A stretch of DNA of 64,000 nucleotides. It comes from Salinisphaera hydrothermalis C41B8 (GTDB lineage: Bacteria; Pseudomonadota; Gammaproteobacteria; Nevskiales; Salinisphaeraceae). Made by a program: the position numbers and the translations under genes. The notes under the pieces were generated by a model, which was given only the letters and a program-made list of their open reading frames with translations, was not told the DNA's origin and made no database searches. Shown in pieces: positions 53,623 through 63,513 of the stretch (the first letter of the stretch is position 1; the number at the start of each line of letters is the position of its first letter). The DNA lies in NCBI RefSeq assembly GCF_000732535.1, contig NZ_APNK01000016.1, forward strand, positions 1 to 64,000, read 5' to 3'.

Positions 53623-54702
53623 ATGACCGACAGCGCCCGCTATCTCACCCTCAAGGCCGGTCCCGCGGCGCGGGCCGCACTGGCCGAGTCGCCGCTGACG
53701 CCGGAGCGCATCGGTGCGCTCGCGGGCGCCGCCGGCGGCCCCAAATGGCTGGCGATCGCGGCCTTCTATCGCGCGCTGTTCACCGACTGGTTCGCCACCC
53801 GCGACACCCCGTTGCCGATCGTCGGCTCGTCGATCGGTGCCTGGGCCGGTGCGGCGGCCTGCCACCCGACCGATCCGGGCGGGGCGCTGGATGCCCTCAT
53901 CGACGCCTATATCGGCCAGCGTTACAGCATGAAGCCCGACGCGGCCGAGATCACCACGACCCTGGCCGGCATTCTCGATACCGTGCTCACGCCCGACGTG
54001 CGGACCGGCGTCCTCACGAATCCGCGCTACCGGCTGCATGCCATGACCGTGCGCTCGCGCTGGTCGACGGCCACCGACCGACGGGCACTGCTGGCGGCCG
54101 GTTCCGTGGCGGCCGGCATTGCCAACGCGGCCTCGCGGCGCTGGCTCGGCGCGTTCTTCGAACGCGTGGTGTTCGCGCGCGACGGCGACACGATGGTGTA
54201 TGCCAACGACGGCATTGCCAGCCGCACCGTAGCGCTGACCGAACACAACCTGCGGGATGCCGTCTTTGCCAGCGGCAACGTCCCGTTGATCATGCAGGCG
54301 GTGCAGAACCCGGCCGGCGCGCCGGCCGGGCTGTATCGTGACGGCGGTATCACCGACTATCACATCGACCAGCCGTTGCTGGCGCCCGGCACGAGCGCGC
54401 CGATCGTGCTCATGCCGCATTTCGATACCAAACTGGTGCCCGGCTGGCTCGACAAGCGGCTGGGCTGGCGCGCGCCGCGCCATGCCGACCATGTGCTGCT
54501 GGTCGGCCCCGGCCCGGCCATGACAGAGCGTCTGGTCGATGGCGCCGTACCCGAGCGCCGCGATTTCTATCGTTATGCCGGCGACGATGCCGCGCGCGAA
54601 CGGGTCTGGCGCCAGGCCATCGATGCCGGGCGATTCATGCGCGATGCGTTCTTCGATCTGGCCGCGAGCGGCCGTCTGGTCGACCACGTGGAGAGTTTAT
54701 GA
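53623..54702 (+). CDS. patatin-like phospholipase domain protein
   Basis: A 359-residue protein with the patatin catalytic pair: GSSIGAW (nucleophile Ser in GxSxG, near residue 69) and RDGGITDY (Asp-Gly-Gly). An oxyanion-hole candidate GAAGGPKW lies near residue 37. These suggest an acyl hydrolase acting on membrane lipids. There is no signal peptide. Overlaps maf by 4 bp. No good Shine-Dalgarno precedes the ATG; an upstream in-frame TTG at 53611 is not preferred. Confidence 0.78.
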   Translation: MTDSARYLTLKAGPAARAALAESPLTPERIGALAGAAGGPKWLAIAAFYRALFTDWFATRDTPLPIVGSSIGAWAGAAACHPTDPGGALDALIDAYIGQRYSMKPDAAEITTTLAGILDTVLTPDVRTGVLTNPRYRLHAMTVRSRWSTATDRRALLAAGSVAAGIANAASRRWLGAFFERVVFARDGDTMVYANDGIASRTVALTEHNLRDAVFASGNVPLIMQAVQNPAGAPAGLYRDGGITDYHIDQPLLAPGTSAPIVLMPHFDTKLVPGWLDKRLGWRAPRHADHVLLVGPGPAMTERLVDGAVPERRDFYRYAGDDAARERVWRQAIDAGRFMRDAFFDLAASGRLVDHVESL

Positions 54703-55301
54703 GCGAGTCCCTGATTCTGGCTTCGGCCTCGCCGCAACGTGCCCGCCTGCTGGAGCAGCTCGGGCTCGCGTTCACGGCGATTCCGGCGGATATCGACGAA
54801 ACACCGCGGGCCGGCGAGACGCCCGAGGCCCTGGCCGAGCGTCTGGCGCGGACCAAGGCCGAGGCGCTGTCGGCGGCCTACCCGGGTGCCCGCATTCTGG
54901 GTTCGGACACGGTGGTCGCCTACGGCAACGAGGCCTTCGGCAAGCCGGTCGATCTGGCCGACGCGATCCGCATGCTGACCGCGCTCGGCGGCACCACGCA
55001 TCGCGTGATTACCGGCGTGGCGTTGTTCTCGGCGGGCGTCACCGAAACCTGCACGGTCGTCAGCGAAGTCACGCTGGATGTGCTCGACGAAGCCGCGATC
55101 GCGGCCTATTGGGCCACTGGCGAGCCCCAGGGCGCGGCCGGCGCGTATGCGATTCAGGGTCACGCCGGGCAGTTCATTTCGCATCTGTCGGGCAGTTTCT
55201 CGGCGGTGATGGGCCTGCCGGTCTATGAAACCGCGGCGCTGCTGCGCGCCACCGGGCTCGATCCCCTGTACCAGAACAACGTCGACCGGAGGACGGCATG
55301 A
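54699..55301 (+). CDS. Maf-family nucleotide pyrophosphatase
   Basis: A 200-residue house-cleaning enzyme that hydrolyses nucleoside triphosphates such as dTTP/UTP and modified bases. Motifs: LASASPQRARLLEQLGL, DIDETPR, LGSDTVVAY, MLTALGGTTHRVITGVAL and GAYAIQGHAGQFI. The set fits the YhdE-type group. Overlaps the patatin-like gene and the BASS gene by 4 bp each. Confidence 0.93.
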   Translation: MSESLILASASPQRARLLEQLGLAFTAIPADIDETPRAGETPEALAERLARTKAEALSAAYPGARILGSDTVVAYGNEAFGKPVDLADAIRMLTALGGTTHRVITGVALFSAGVTETCTVVSEVTLDVLDEAAIAAYWATGEPQGAAGAYAIQGHAGQFISHLSGSFSAVMGLPVYETAALLRATGLDPLYQNNVDRRTA

Positions 55302-56254
55302 ACGCACCCAGCCCGGCACGGATTGCCGTTATGTTTCCGATCTGGGCCGCCGCGCTCGCGGTGGCCGGTTATCTGGCGCCGGCGGTGTTCAGCCCGGGCA
55401 AGTTTCTGATCGTGCCGTTTCTGATCGTGATCATGTTCGGCATGGGGCTGACGCTGCGTCCGGCCGATTTCTCGCGCGCCATCCGGCGCTGGCCGCTCGT
55501 GCTGCTTGGCCTGACGCTGCAGTTCGGCCTGATGCCGGCGACCGCCTGGGTGGTGGCGCATCTGCTCGGTCTGCCGCCGCAGCTCACGCTGGGGCTGATT
55601 CTGGTCGGGAGCGTGGCCGGCGGCACGGCCTCGAACGTCATCAGTTTCCTGGCCGGCGGCGACGTGGCCTTGTCGATCACGCTGACCAGCATCGCGACGT
55701 TGGCCTCGGTGGCGGCGACGCCGTTGCTGACCTGGGCCTATGCCGGCACGCATATCCCGGTGCCGGTGGGCTCGATGCTGGTTTCGATCGCCGAAATCGT
55801 GGTCGCGCCCGTCGCCGGCGGCATGATCGTGAACCGCGTGATCGGCGAGCGCTGGGCTGATCGCGACGGCTGGTGCGCGCTGGGTTCCGCGGCTGCGATC
55901 GGGCTGGTGATCGCGATCATTGTGGCGCTCAACGCCGCCTCGATCGCCACGCTCGGCGCGCTGGTGCTGTTGGCTGTAATACTTCACAACGGGATCGGCC
56001 TGGCGGCCGGCTTCGGTCTGACCTGGCTGGCCACGCGCGACAGCGTGGCCGCTCGCACCATCGCCATCGAGGTCGGCATGCAGAACTCCGGGCTGGCGGT
56101 CGCACTCGCCCAGCAGTATTTCTCGCCTGTGGCCGCGCTGCCGGGCGCCGTGTTCTCGGTCTGGCATAACCTGTCCGGCGCCGGCGTCGCCGCGCTCTGC
56201 AAGCGCTTCGACGGCCGCCGAGAGTACGATCGCCCGCTGAACGCCGCAGGCTAG
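55298..56254 (+). CDS. BASS-family (bile acid:Na+ symporter) transporter
   Basis: A 318-residue protein with about ten hydrophobic helices. FGMGLTLRPADF, GSVAGGTASNVISFLAGGDVALS (in pieces) and EVGMQNSGLAVALA match the BASS/PanS-like family of Na+-dependent organic anion importers. The substrate is unknown. It ends the overlapping patatin-maf-BASS set. Confidence 0.9.
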   Translation: MNAPSPARIAVMFPIWAAALAVAGYLAPAVFSPGKFLIVPFLIVIMFGMGLTLRPADFSRAIRRWPLVLLGLTLQFGLMPATAWVVAHLLGLPPQLTLGLILVGSVAGGTASNVISFLAGGDVALSITLTSIATLASVAATPLLTWAYAGTHIPVPVGSMLVSIAEIVVAPVAGGMIVNRVIGERWADRDGWCALGSAAAIGLVIAIIVALNAASIATLGALVLLAVILHNGIGLAAGFGLTWLATRDSVAARTIAIEVGMQNSGLAVALAQQYFSPVAALPGAVFSVWHNLSGAGVAALCKRFDGRREYDRPLNAAG

Positions 56255-56302
56255 GTTTCGCGACCGCTGTAGTGTCGGCGCGGCCTGGCAATATTCAGCC
56301 GA

Positions 56303-57649
56303 TCAGGCGGCCTGCTCGAGTTCCGGCAGGCCACGTGCGAGGATGGCGGCGGCCAGCGCCGGCACCGCGAGTACAGCGACCGCAACGGCCGGTCCGGCCT
56401 CGCCGATCGCGGCGACGATGCCGCCGCCCGCCAGTAGCACGACGCCGATCGTGGTGTTGGCCACGGCAGTGAGCTGGGCGCGATCCTCGCTGTTGCCGAG
56501 GTCGGTGAGATAGGTCTTGCGCCCAAGCCGGACCCCGGCGTGAACGCCGGCCAGCACGAAATAACCGACGGCGAACGGCCAGACGCCGGCGATATGGCCG
56601 AGGCCGGTCCAAACCGCCAGCGCGACCAGAACGTTCAATACGGCCGCCGCGACGCCGGTGAGCATCAGCACCTGGCGCGATGAATAATCCGAAAACCGTC
56701 CCCAGAACGGCGCCGACACCAGCGATGCCAAGCCGCTGACCAGCAGCAGAATCGCCAGATGCGCCAGGCTCGAACCGCCCGCGGCCCGGGCGAGTTGAGC
56801 GTAATAGGGCGCGGCCAGGGCGGTGGCGATCAGCAGCCCGCGCACGGCGATGAACCGGCCGAAGGCCGGCTTGTCGCGCAGCAGTGACAGGCTGGCCGCC
56901 GCGGTCTTGAGCGCGTTGCCGCCGCCTTCGGTGGCGCCCGGAAACTCGCGCAACGCGGCGAAGATCACGGCCGCCGCGATCCACAGCACGCCGGCCAGCG
57001 CCAGCAACAGCAGGATCGGAGTAAGGTGTTGCTGGGCCGGCACGAACCACAGGATCGCGCCCAGCAGCACGGCCAGCCCGCCCGCTGCGCTCGAGGCATA
57101 GCCGGACAGCGTGCCGCGCCGGGTTTTGGCAATGGTCTTGCCCTGAACGTCCTTGTACGACGCCGAGCACACGCCGCGTCCGAGCGAGAACACGATCAGC
57201 AGCAACAGGATCAGGCCGCCGGCAGCGGCGCCATTGAAGGCCAGGGCAGCGGCGATCATCGCCAGCACGGACAGTCCCTGCACCGCCGCGCCGCCGACCC
57301 AGAACCATTTGCGGATCGGGTGCGCACGCATCCAGCCGGCGATCACCAGCTGCGGCAGCAAGGCCAGCGATTCGCGAATCGGCACCAGCAGGCCCGCCAT
57401 CCAGGTCGGCGCGCCGAGCACGCCCAGCAGCCACGGCAGCACCAGTTTCGGGCTGGCGACCAGATCGCCGGCCTTGTTGGCGAACAGCGATACCAGATGG
57501 ATGAAGAAGTTGGTCGGCTGTTCGCGGCAGGCGTCGTCCGAGATGTCCTTGCACACGCGGGCATTCTCGTCGCCCGTGATCATGTCGTAGAGATCGCGCA
57601 ACGGGCCGTCGTCCCGTCGCCGCTGTTGTTGTGCGGAAGTTTGGCTCAC
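56303..57649 (-). CDS. MFS transporter
   Basis: A 448-residue protein with about twelve helices. The N-terminal 60 residues include a cytosolic segment with three Cys (CKDISDDAC). The body has LFANKAGDLVASPKLVLPW, SYKDVQGKTIAK and GVRLGRKTYLTDL. It is an unusual MFS subfamily I recognise only in general form; the substrate is unknown. It starts within the stop of the GGCT gene (4-bp overlap), so the two are one operon. Confidence 0.8.
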   Translation of the reverse strand: MSQTSAQQQRRRDDGPLRDLYDMITGDENARVCKDISDDACREQPTNFFIHLVSLFANKAGDLVASPKLVLPWLLGVLGAPTWMAGLLVPIRESLALLPQLVIAGWMRAHPIRKWFWVGGAAVQGLSVLAMIAAALAFNGAAAGGLILLLLIVFSLGRGVCSASYKDVQGKTIAKTRRGTLSGYASSAAGGLAVLLGAILWFVPAQQHLTPILLLLALAGVLWIAAAVIFAALREFPGATEGGGNALKTAAASLSLLRDKPAFGRFIAVRGLLIATALAAPYYAQLARAAGGSSLAHLAILLLVSGLASLVSAPFWGRFSDYSSRQVLMLTGVAAAVLNVLVALAVWTGLGHIAGVWPFAVGYFVLAGVHAGVRLGRKTYLTDLGNSEDRAQLTAVANTTIGVVLLAGGGIVAAIGEAGPAVAVAVLAVPALAAAILARGLPELEQAA

Positions 57650-58026
57650 GAAAGCGCTCCCTGTTGATCGCGTGAACGCCGGTAACCCGGCCAGTCGCCC
57701 GATTCGATCACCGGCCAGCCACGATTGCGTGTCGCCGCCCAGAGGTAGATCCAGGCGTCTCCGGCCGATGTGGTGATGCGACGTCGCGTGTAGAAGATCG
57801 GATAGCCCTCGAGCGTGTCGAGATCGGCGAAGGTTGCGGCGTCGACGTCGTACAGATCGCCCGCGATCGCGGTCTGGCCGTAGTCGAGCGCCGCGGGGTA
57901 ACGCCCGGCATCGACCAGCGTGAATGCGGGCTCGGTACGCGCCGCGCCGCGATGCCGTGCGCTGGCGAGCCGGGACGCATTGAGTTCACCGGCTCGCAGC
58001 GTGCCGTAGACGAATACGCGATGCAT
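57646..58026 (-). CDS. gamma-glutamylcyclotransferase-fold protein (AIG2-like)
   Basis: A 126-residue protein with the GGCT signature VFVYGTLRAGE at the N-terminus and the catalytic Glu candidate in DTLEGYP. Members cyclise gamma-glutamyl-amino acids or process related amides. The start at 58026 gives the standard MHRVFVYGT N-terminus; upstream open frame to 58296 is judged non-coding. It is first gene of the pair with the MFS transporter. Confidence 0.85.
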   Translation of the reverse strand: MHRVFVYGTLRAGELNASRLASARHRGAARTEPAFTLVDAGRYPAALDYGQTAIAGDLYDVDAATFADLDTLEGYPIFYTRRRITTSAGDAWIYLWAATRNRGWPVIESGDWPGYRRSRDQQGALS

Positions 58027-58243
58027 GATCGGTTTGAACGAGGTAATGCGGGATATCCTATGGCCTGTGGCTGTTTCGCGCGAGCGCCACGGCGGCCTCG
58101 TGTCCGGCAGGACGCGAATCGTTGGCTCTGGGCGTGTCGCGATACCGGCGCATAACGCCGCCGGACGCACGCTTGCCCCTCGGGCATTGACGTAGACTGC
58201 CGATGCACGCCGACTCACGAACGCGGGCCCACGCTCACACACG

Positions 58244-58903
58244 ATGTCTTCGACGACCGCCATGCCCGATCCGGTTCCTATTCGCGATGCCGCCACCGTC
58301 GCCGTACTGCGCGACGGCCGCGGCGGTGGTCTGGAGGTGCTCTTGCTGCGTCGTCACGCGAGCCATGTCTTCGGCGCCGGGGCGGATGTGTTCCCGGGCG
58401 GCGCGGTGGATCGCGACGACGTCGAACTCACGCGCGATGCCGACCTGACGGACGGGCCTTGGCGCATGGCGGCGCTGCGCGAATGTTTCGAGGAGGCTGG
58501 GCTGCTGTGTGCGACGCATGATGCGAAAACTGCCGATCAGATCGCCGATCAACGCCGCGCGCTCAATGCCGGACGTTGCGATTGGCGCGACGTCATCGAC
58601 GCGCTCGCGTTGGAACTCGATCTGAGCATGCCAGTGGCCTTTGCGCGTTGGACCACGCCGCCCGGTCCGCCCAAGCGTTATGCAACGCGGTTCTACGCGC
58701 TGGCGGCGCCGGACGAACAATGCGCCCAGGCCGATGGGCGCGAGACTGTGGCCGCGGAATGGATGGCGCCGGCGGCGGCGCTGGCCGACGCCGATGCCGG
58801 CCGGCGCTGGCTGATGACGCCGACCCGTGCCACGCTGATACAACTGGCGCATTATCGGGATACGGCCACGGCGCTGGCCGGTCTGCGTACCAAGGCCTGT
58901 TGA
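58244..58903 (+). CDS. Nudix hydrolase (NUDT19-like)
   Basis: A 219-residue hydrolase of nucleoside diphosphate-linked compounds. The Nudix box is split: GGAVDRDD, an insertion of about 16 residues, then ALRECFEEAG, as in the NUDT19/RP2p-like group that acts on CoA derivatives. The PGPPKRYATRFY segment later in the protein also fits that group. ATG 58244 is used; ATG 58262 is a close alternative. Followed 81 bp later by the MBL hydrolase, likely co-transcribed. Confidence 0.85.
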   Translation: MSSTTAMPDPVPIRDAATVAVLRDGRGGGLEVLLLRRHASHVFGAGADVFPGGAVDRDDVELTRDADLTDGPWRMAALRECFEEAGLLCATHDAKTADQIADQRRALNAGRCDWRDVIDALALELDLSMPVAFARWTTPPGPPKRYATRFYALAAPDEQCAQADGRETVAAEWMAPAAALADADAGRRWLMTPTRATLIQLAHYRDTATALAGLRTKAC

Positions 58904-58984
58904 TAGGTCGCCTGTGTGGGCACCGACCGGCGCCTGCTGACGCAGTGCCCCAGCGACATATCCACACGCTCCAAGGGGAAAGGG

Positions 58985-59824
58985 ATGATCGAGCTTGAAG
59001 ACCGGATCGCGGAGCCGGAGATGATTGGGGCGGGGCTGCGTCGCCTGACCGCGCCCAATCCGTCGCCGATGACCGGGCCGGGGACCAATACGTTCATCGT
59101 GGGCCACGGCCCTTATTTGATCGTGGATCCCGGCGTGGACGACGAATCGCACCTTCAGGCGTTGATCGACGCTTGTGGGGGCGATATCGCCGCGATCTGT
59201 CTGACCCATCGGCATCCCGATCATGTCGGCGGCGCGGCGTGGCTCGCCGAGCGCACCGGCGCGCCCGTCTGTGCCTGGCCGAAGGCCGAGTTGGCGCATT
59301 ACGACCGCCCGGTGCATGTCGACCGTCCCTTGATCGATAACGAAATTCTCACCGTGGGCGAGATGCCGGTCATCGTCCGACATACGCCCGGTCATGCAGC
59401 CGATCATGTCGCCTTCGAGTTGCCCGCAGCCGGTATTCTGCTGGCCGGCGATGCCTTGATGAGCGATGCGACCGTGGTGATTCTGCCACCGGACGGCCAC
59501 ATGGGCGCATATTTCGACACGCTGGCCCGTCTCGAACAGTTGCCCATCGAGCGTATTGCGCCGGCGCACGGCCATATCCTCGAACAGCCACAGCAGACCA
59601 TCGCCGATGTGCTGGCCCATCGTCGGCGCCGCGAAGCCCAGGTCGTGGCGGCCTTGATGCCGGATGAACTCCGTTCGGCCGAGGCGATCGCCGATAGACT
59701 CTATCCGCAACTCCATGATCGGCTGCGCACCATGGCGGCGCTGCAGGTTCAGGCGCACCTGTTACATCTGGCCGAGCGCGGTCGGGCCATCGACGAGGGG
59801 CGTGGTTGGCGTCGCACCGAATAA
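58985..59824 (+). CDS. MBL-fold metallo-hydrolase (LACTB2-like)
   Basis: A 279-residue hydrolase. The metal-binding motif is THRHPDH (His75, His77, Asp79, His80), with further ligands in HTPGHAADH, LLAGDALM and PAHGHI. The C-terminal winged-helix-like tail (residues about 215-275) is typical of LACTB2-like proteins, some of which are ribonucleases or thioesterases. AAGGGG lies 7 bases before ATG 58985. Confidence 0.87.
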   Translation: MIELEDRIAEPEMIGAGLRRLTAPNPSPMTGPGTNTFIVGHGPYLIVDPGVDDESHLQALIDACGGDIAAICLTHRHPDHVGGAAWLAERTGAPVCAWPKAELAHYDRPVHVDRPLIDNEILTVGEMPVIVRHTPGHAADHVAFELPAAGILLAGDALMSDATVVILPPDGHMGAYFDTLARLEQLPIERIAPAHGHILEQPQQTIADVLAHRRRREAQVVAALMPDELRSAEAIADRLYPQLHDRLRTMAALQVQAHLLHLAERGRAIDEGRGWRRTE

Positions 59825-59944
59825 GTTGGCCGCATAGAAACCTTCGTCGTCGATCCGCAAGCCAGCGAGCGCTGTGTATCGCGACGGCTCAAGTCTCGCA
59901 GGCGGTCGCCGATAAAGCGCTATTCCTGCGTCAACCGGCCGGTC

Positions 59945-60718
59945 ATGCCAGCCATCGCCGAAAACTCGTACACGCTGATCACTGAACCCGCCGCGGTGGC
60001 AGCCACGCTGGCCGATCTTCAGGCGCGTGGCGAGTCATTGCTGCTGCGGGGCATGGCGGATGGCCGCAGCCATCATGTACTTCTCACCACGATCGAAGAC
60101 GACCCGGGGCGGCTCATCTGGCAACGTGTGGACGCGGGCCATGGCACGCCGGTAGCCGTTGGTGACATGTTGCAGCTGGAATCGCGCCGCCGGTCCGGGC
60201 ATCTGGTGTCGTCGGCGATGTATTGCGACGGCGTATCGCACGATGCGCGCGCCGGCAGCCTCGAGCTGCGCACCCGGCTGCCGTTGCGGCTGACGCTCCG
60301 GCATGCACGTCAGGATTGGCGGGCGCGGGTCGTGCCCGGCGAGATGAGGGTCGAGGCCCGTTTGTCGCGGCCGGAGGCCCCGCCCGTACACGGTACGCTG
60401 GTCGATCTGTCGGTGGGCGGCTGCCGGCTGGTGCTCGCCCGCGACGCCGCCGCGGTCGAACCCGACGACTGGGTCAATCTTCGCCTGACGTTTCCCAACG
60501 GAGAACAGGCGCTGTTCGGCGCGCGGGTCGGCGATGTGGCGATTCATACCGGCGCGCGCCGCGAAGCGGGATTGATCTTTGTGGATCTGAGCGACGAACA
60601 GACGCGCCGGCTGTGGTTTCTGACCTGTGAGATCGATCGCGAGAGCGAGCGTTTGCAGAGTGTGCGCGACGAATTGCGGCCGCTGGCCCCGTCGACGTTG
60701 TTCCAGCCGCCGGTGTAG
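59945..60718 (+). CDS. PilZ-domain c-di-GMP receptor, YcgR-like
   Basis: A 257-residue protein with an N-terminal YcgR-like beta domain and a C-terminal PilZ domain. The c-di-GMP-binding motif pair is present: RQDWR (RxxxR) near residue 121 and DLSVGG (DxSxxG) near residue 155. YcgR proteins brake flagellar motors or alter chemotaxis on c-di-GMP binding. No flagellar genes are in the window. The c-di-GMP enzyme at 20669-22309 is a possible input. Confidence 0.85.
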   Translation: MPAIAENSYTLITEPAAVAATLADLQARGESLLLRGMADGRSHHVLLTTIEDDPGRLIWQRVDAGHGTPVAVGDMLQLESRRRSGHLVSSAMYCDGVSHDARAGSLELRTRLPLRLTLRHARQDWRARVVPGEMRVEARLSRPEAPPVHGTLVDLSVGGCRLVLARDAAAVEPDDWVNLRLTFPNGEQALFGARVGDVAIHTGARREAGLIFVDLSDEQTRRLWFLTCEIDRESERLQSVRDELRPLAPSTLFQPPV

Positions 60719-60754
60719 TGCGCTGGCGGCTCACTACGCCGGCGGGTTGTCGTG

Positions 60755-62350
60755 TCAGTGCTCTTCCTTGCCCGAGGACATGAGTAGCGACAGTGGCACC
60801 AGGCAGGCGATCACGATGCCGAGAATCCAGTAGTCGTCGATAAAGGACATCAGCTGGGATTGCTCGGCCACCAGATTGGCGATCGTGGCCTGAGCCTGAT
60901 GACGGGCTTCGTTGAAGGCCGCGCCGGCTGCCATGAAGTGCTGGGTGAGCTGATGTAGTAACGCCTGGGTCTGATGGTCGTAAGGCGTGACCGATGACGC
61001 CAACACTTCATGATGATACTGGCCGCGCCGGGCGAGCCAGGTCGTGACCAGCGAAATACCGACGCTGCCGCCGATGTTGCGCGTGAGATTGACCATGGCC
61101 GAGACCTGGTCGGTCTTGTCCGGCGGCACGCCAACGTACGCGATGCTGGTGACCGGGATGAAGATGAACGCCAGCCCCAGCGTCTGCAGACAGCGCGCGA
61201 GCACCAGCTGCGTGTACGAGCTGTCGAGATCGAATCCGGTCATGTGAAACATCGAGATCGAGACCAGCGACAGCCCGATGCCGACCATCCAGCGGGCATC
61301 GACTCGCCCCGATAGCATCCCGACGATCGGCATCATCACCACGATCACAAACCCGCCGGGCGATATCACCAGACCGGCGAGGGTGGCGGTGTAGCCGAGC
61401 ACCTGCTGTACGAACTGGGGGATCAACAGCGTCGAGCCGAACAACACGAAGCCCAGCATGAACATCATGATGTTGGCGATCGAGAAGTTCCGGTACCGGA
61501 ACAGGCTCAGATCCATGATCGGGTGGCGCTGGAATGGCTCCCACAGCACCAGGGCCAGCAACGATAGCCCCGAGGTCACGGCCATCGTGGTGATGAAAGT
61601 CGAGGAGAACCAGTCGTCGTCCTGACCCTTGTCGAGCATGATCTGCAGACAGCCCAGGCCGAGCGTGAGCAGGGCCAGGCCGATGTAGTCGACCGTGAAG
61701 CCGGCCGCCATCTTGGCCTTGCGGGCTTTTTCGTAGGCCGCGGTATCGTGTACCAGCAGCCAGGCGAGAATGGTCAGCACGATGCCGACCGGCACGTTGA
61801 GCAGGAAGATCCAGTGCCAGGACACGTTATCGGTGATCCAGCCGCCGAGCGTGGGCCCGATGGCGGGCGCGAACACCACCGCGACGCCGTAGATGGAGAA
61901 CGCCATGCCGCGCTCTCGTGGGGGAAACGAATCGGCGAGCACGGCCTGCGATACCGGCTGCAACCCGCCGCCGGCCGCCCCCTGGATGATGCGGAATACC
62001 ACGAGCCATGCCAGCGACGGCGCCATGCCGCAGGCCAGCGAGGCGATCGAGAACGCGACGATCGAAGTGATGAAGAACCGCTTGCGGCCCATCACCTGCG
62101 ACAGCCAGCCCGAGATCGGCAGAACGATCGCGTTGGACACGAGATAGGCGGTCAGGATCCAGGTGGCTTCATCCTGGCTGGCCGACAGCGACCCGGCGAT
62201 GTGCGACAACGACACGTTCGCGATGGAGATATCGAGCACCTCCATGAACGCCGCCAGGCCGACGACGGCCGCAATCAGCCAGCGGCCGGCCGGATATTCG
62301 GCCTGACCGGCGATGGCGGCTGGGTTGCCGTTCGCCGTGGTGTCGCTCAT
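60755..62350 (-). CDS. DHA2-family (EmrB-like) MFS drug exporter
   Basis: A 531-residue inner-membrane protein with about fourteen helices. MEVLDISIANVSL in helix 1, LSQVMGRKRFF after helix 2, RIIQGAAGGGL and FAPAIGPTLGGWITD in helix 5 match EmrB/DHA2 drug/H+ antiporters. Its start overlaps the HlyD gene stop by 4 bp. It forms the inner-membrane pump of a three-part efflux system with HlyD and TolC homologues. Confidence 0.94.
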   Translation of the reverse strand: MSDTTANGNPAAIAGQAEYPAGRWLIAAVVGLAAFMEVLDISIANVSLSHIAGSLSASQDEATWILTAYLVSNAIVLPISGWLSQVMGRKRFFITSIVAFSIASLACGMAPSLAWLVVFRIIQGAAGGGLQPVSQAVLADSFPPRERGMAFSIYGVAVVFAPAIGPTLGGWITDNVSWHWIFLLNVPVGIVLTILAWLLVHDTAAYEKARKAKMAAGFTVDYIGLALLTLGLGCLQIMLDKGQDDDWFSSTFITTMAVTSGLSLLALVLWEPFQRHPIMDLSLFRYRNFSIANIMMFMLGFVLFGSTLLIPQFVQQVLGYTATLAGLVISPGGFVIVVMMPIVGMLSGRVDARWMVGIGLSLVSISMFHMTGFDLDSSYTQLVLARCLQTLGLAFIFIPVTSIAYVGVPPDKTDQVSAMVNLTRNIGGSVGISLVTTWLARRGQYHHEVLASSVTPYDHQTQALLHQLTQHFMAAGAAFNEARHQAQATIANLVAEQSQLMSFIDDYWILGIVIACLVPLSLLMSSGKEEH

Positions 62351-63513
62351 TGCGCGTCAGCGGTCTCGGTCGCCGGAATGTCGCTGCGGTCCAGATGCTT
62401 GATTGGGCCCGCGACGTTGATGGTCGGCTCCACCGACAGGCCGGGCGAAATATCCAGCCCCTTCAGCTGCGACGGCTTGGAGAAGATGATCTTCACCGGC
62501 ACGCGTTGCACGATCTTGACGAAGTTACCGGTGGCGTTCTGCGGCGGCAGCAGCGAGAAGGTCACCCCGGTACCCGGCTGGATCGACTCCACCCGGCCGG
62601 CGAATTCACGATCCGGATACGCATCGATCGCGATCGAGACCGGCTGGCCCGGGCGAACGCGATCGAGCTGGGTTTCCTTGTAGTTGGCGACGACCCAGGG
62701 GTTGGTTTCCACCAAGGCCATAGCCGACTGGCCGGCACTGATCTGACTGCCGGCGACGATCGATTTCTTTGCGATCTTGCCGGCATGCGGGGCCCGGATT
62801 TCGGTATACGACAGGTTCAGTCGCGCCTGTTCCACCTGGGCCTTGGCCTGGGCGATCTTGGCCTGCGCCGACGACGCCTGGGATTGCTTGAGTTTGATCC
62901 GGTCCGGCGACGCCTTGGCTTGAGCGAGCTTGGCGCGCGCCTGACGTACCTGAGCCTCGGCCGATTTTGCCTGGGTGTTCTTCTGGTCGAGTTGTTGCTG
63001 GGAAACCTCGTGCTTGGCATACAGCGCGCGATAGCGCTTCGCGTCGGCCTCGGCGCGCTGAGCTTCGGCCTGCGCCGATTCGAGCGCTGCCTTGGCGTTG
63101 TCGATATCGGCCGCGCTGGTCTGGCGAGTCACCGACAGATCCTGCTGGCTGGCCGCGTACGATGCCCGCGCAGCCTCCAGGTTGGCTTCGGCCTTGGCCA
63201 GCGCGGCTCTGAAATCGGCCGGATCGAGCGTGAACAAGACATCGCCTTGCTTGACATGTTCGTTGTCGCGCACGAATACCTTGGCCACCGTGCCGGTCAC
63301 GCGCGGCGCCATCTGACCGATGTTGGCCTGCACGTAGGCATCGTCGGTGGAGACTTCATTGCGGTGCAAAAACCACCACACACCCCAGACCAGGCCGCAC
63401 AGTACGACCAGCGTCACCGCAATGAGCGCGACTCGTCGCCCCTTGCCGTTCTTTTTCGGCGCCTCGGCCGCCGCTTCTGCGGTTTGATCGTTGTCGGTAT
63501 CGGTCGAGCTCAT
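62347..63513 (-). CDS. HlyD/EmrA-family membrane fusion protein
   Basis: A 388-residue periplasmic adaptor. One N-terminal transmembrane helix (about residues 28-50) is followed by NEVSTDDAYVQANIGQMAPRV (in pieces), a long Ala/Gln/Lys-rich coiled coil, then SYTEIRAPHAGKI and GSQISAGQSAMALV, and the barrel segment NFVKIVQRVPVKI, all as in EmrA. It links the DHA2 pump to the outer-membrane channel. Overlaps both neighbours by 4 bp. Confidence 0.95.
   Translation of the reverse strand: MSSTDTDNDQTAEAAAEAPKKNGKGRRVALIAVTLVVLCGLVWGVWWFLHRNEVSTDDAYVQANIGQMAPRVTGTVAKVFVRDNEHVKQGDVLFTLDPADFRAALAKAEANLEAARASYAASQQDLSVTRQTSAADIDNAKAALESAQAEAQRAEADAKRYRALYAKHEVSQQQLDQKNTQAKSAEAQVRQARAKLAQAKASPDRIKLKQSQASSAQAKIAQAKAQVEQARLNLSYTEIRAPHAGKIAKKSIVAGSQISAGQSAMALVETNPWVVANYKETQLDRVRPGQPVSIAIDAYPDREFAGRVESIQPGTGVTFSLLPPQNATGNFVKIVQRVPVKIIFSKPSQLKGLDISPGLSVEPTINVAGPIKHLDRSDIPATETADAQ

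Noticed and set aside
52102-54687. Very long antisense open frame (861 codons)
   Set aside because: It lies opposite pyk and the patatin-like gene, both clear families; long antisense frames are usual at this GC content.
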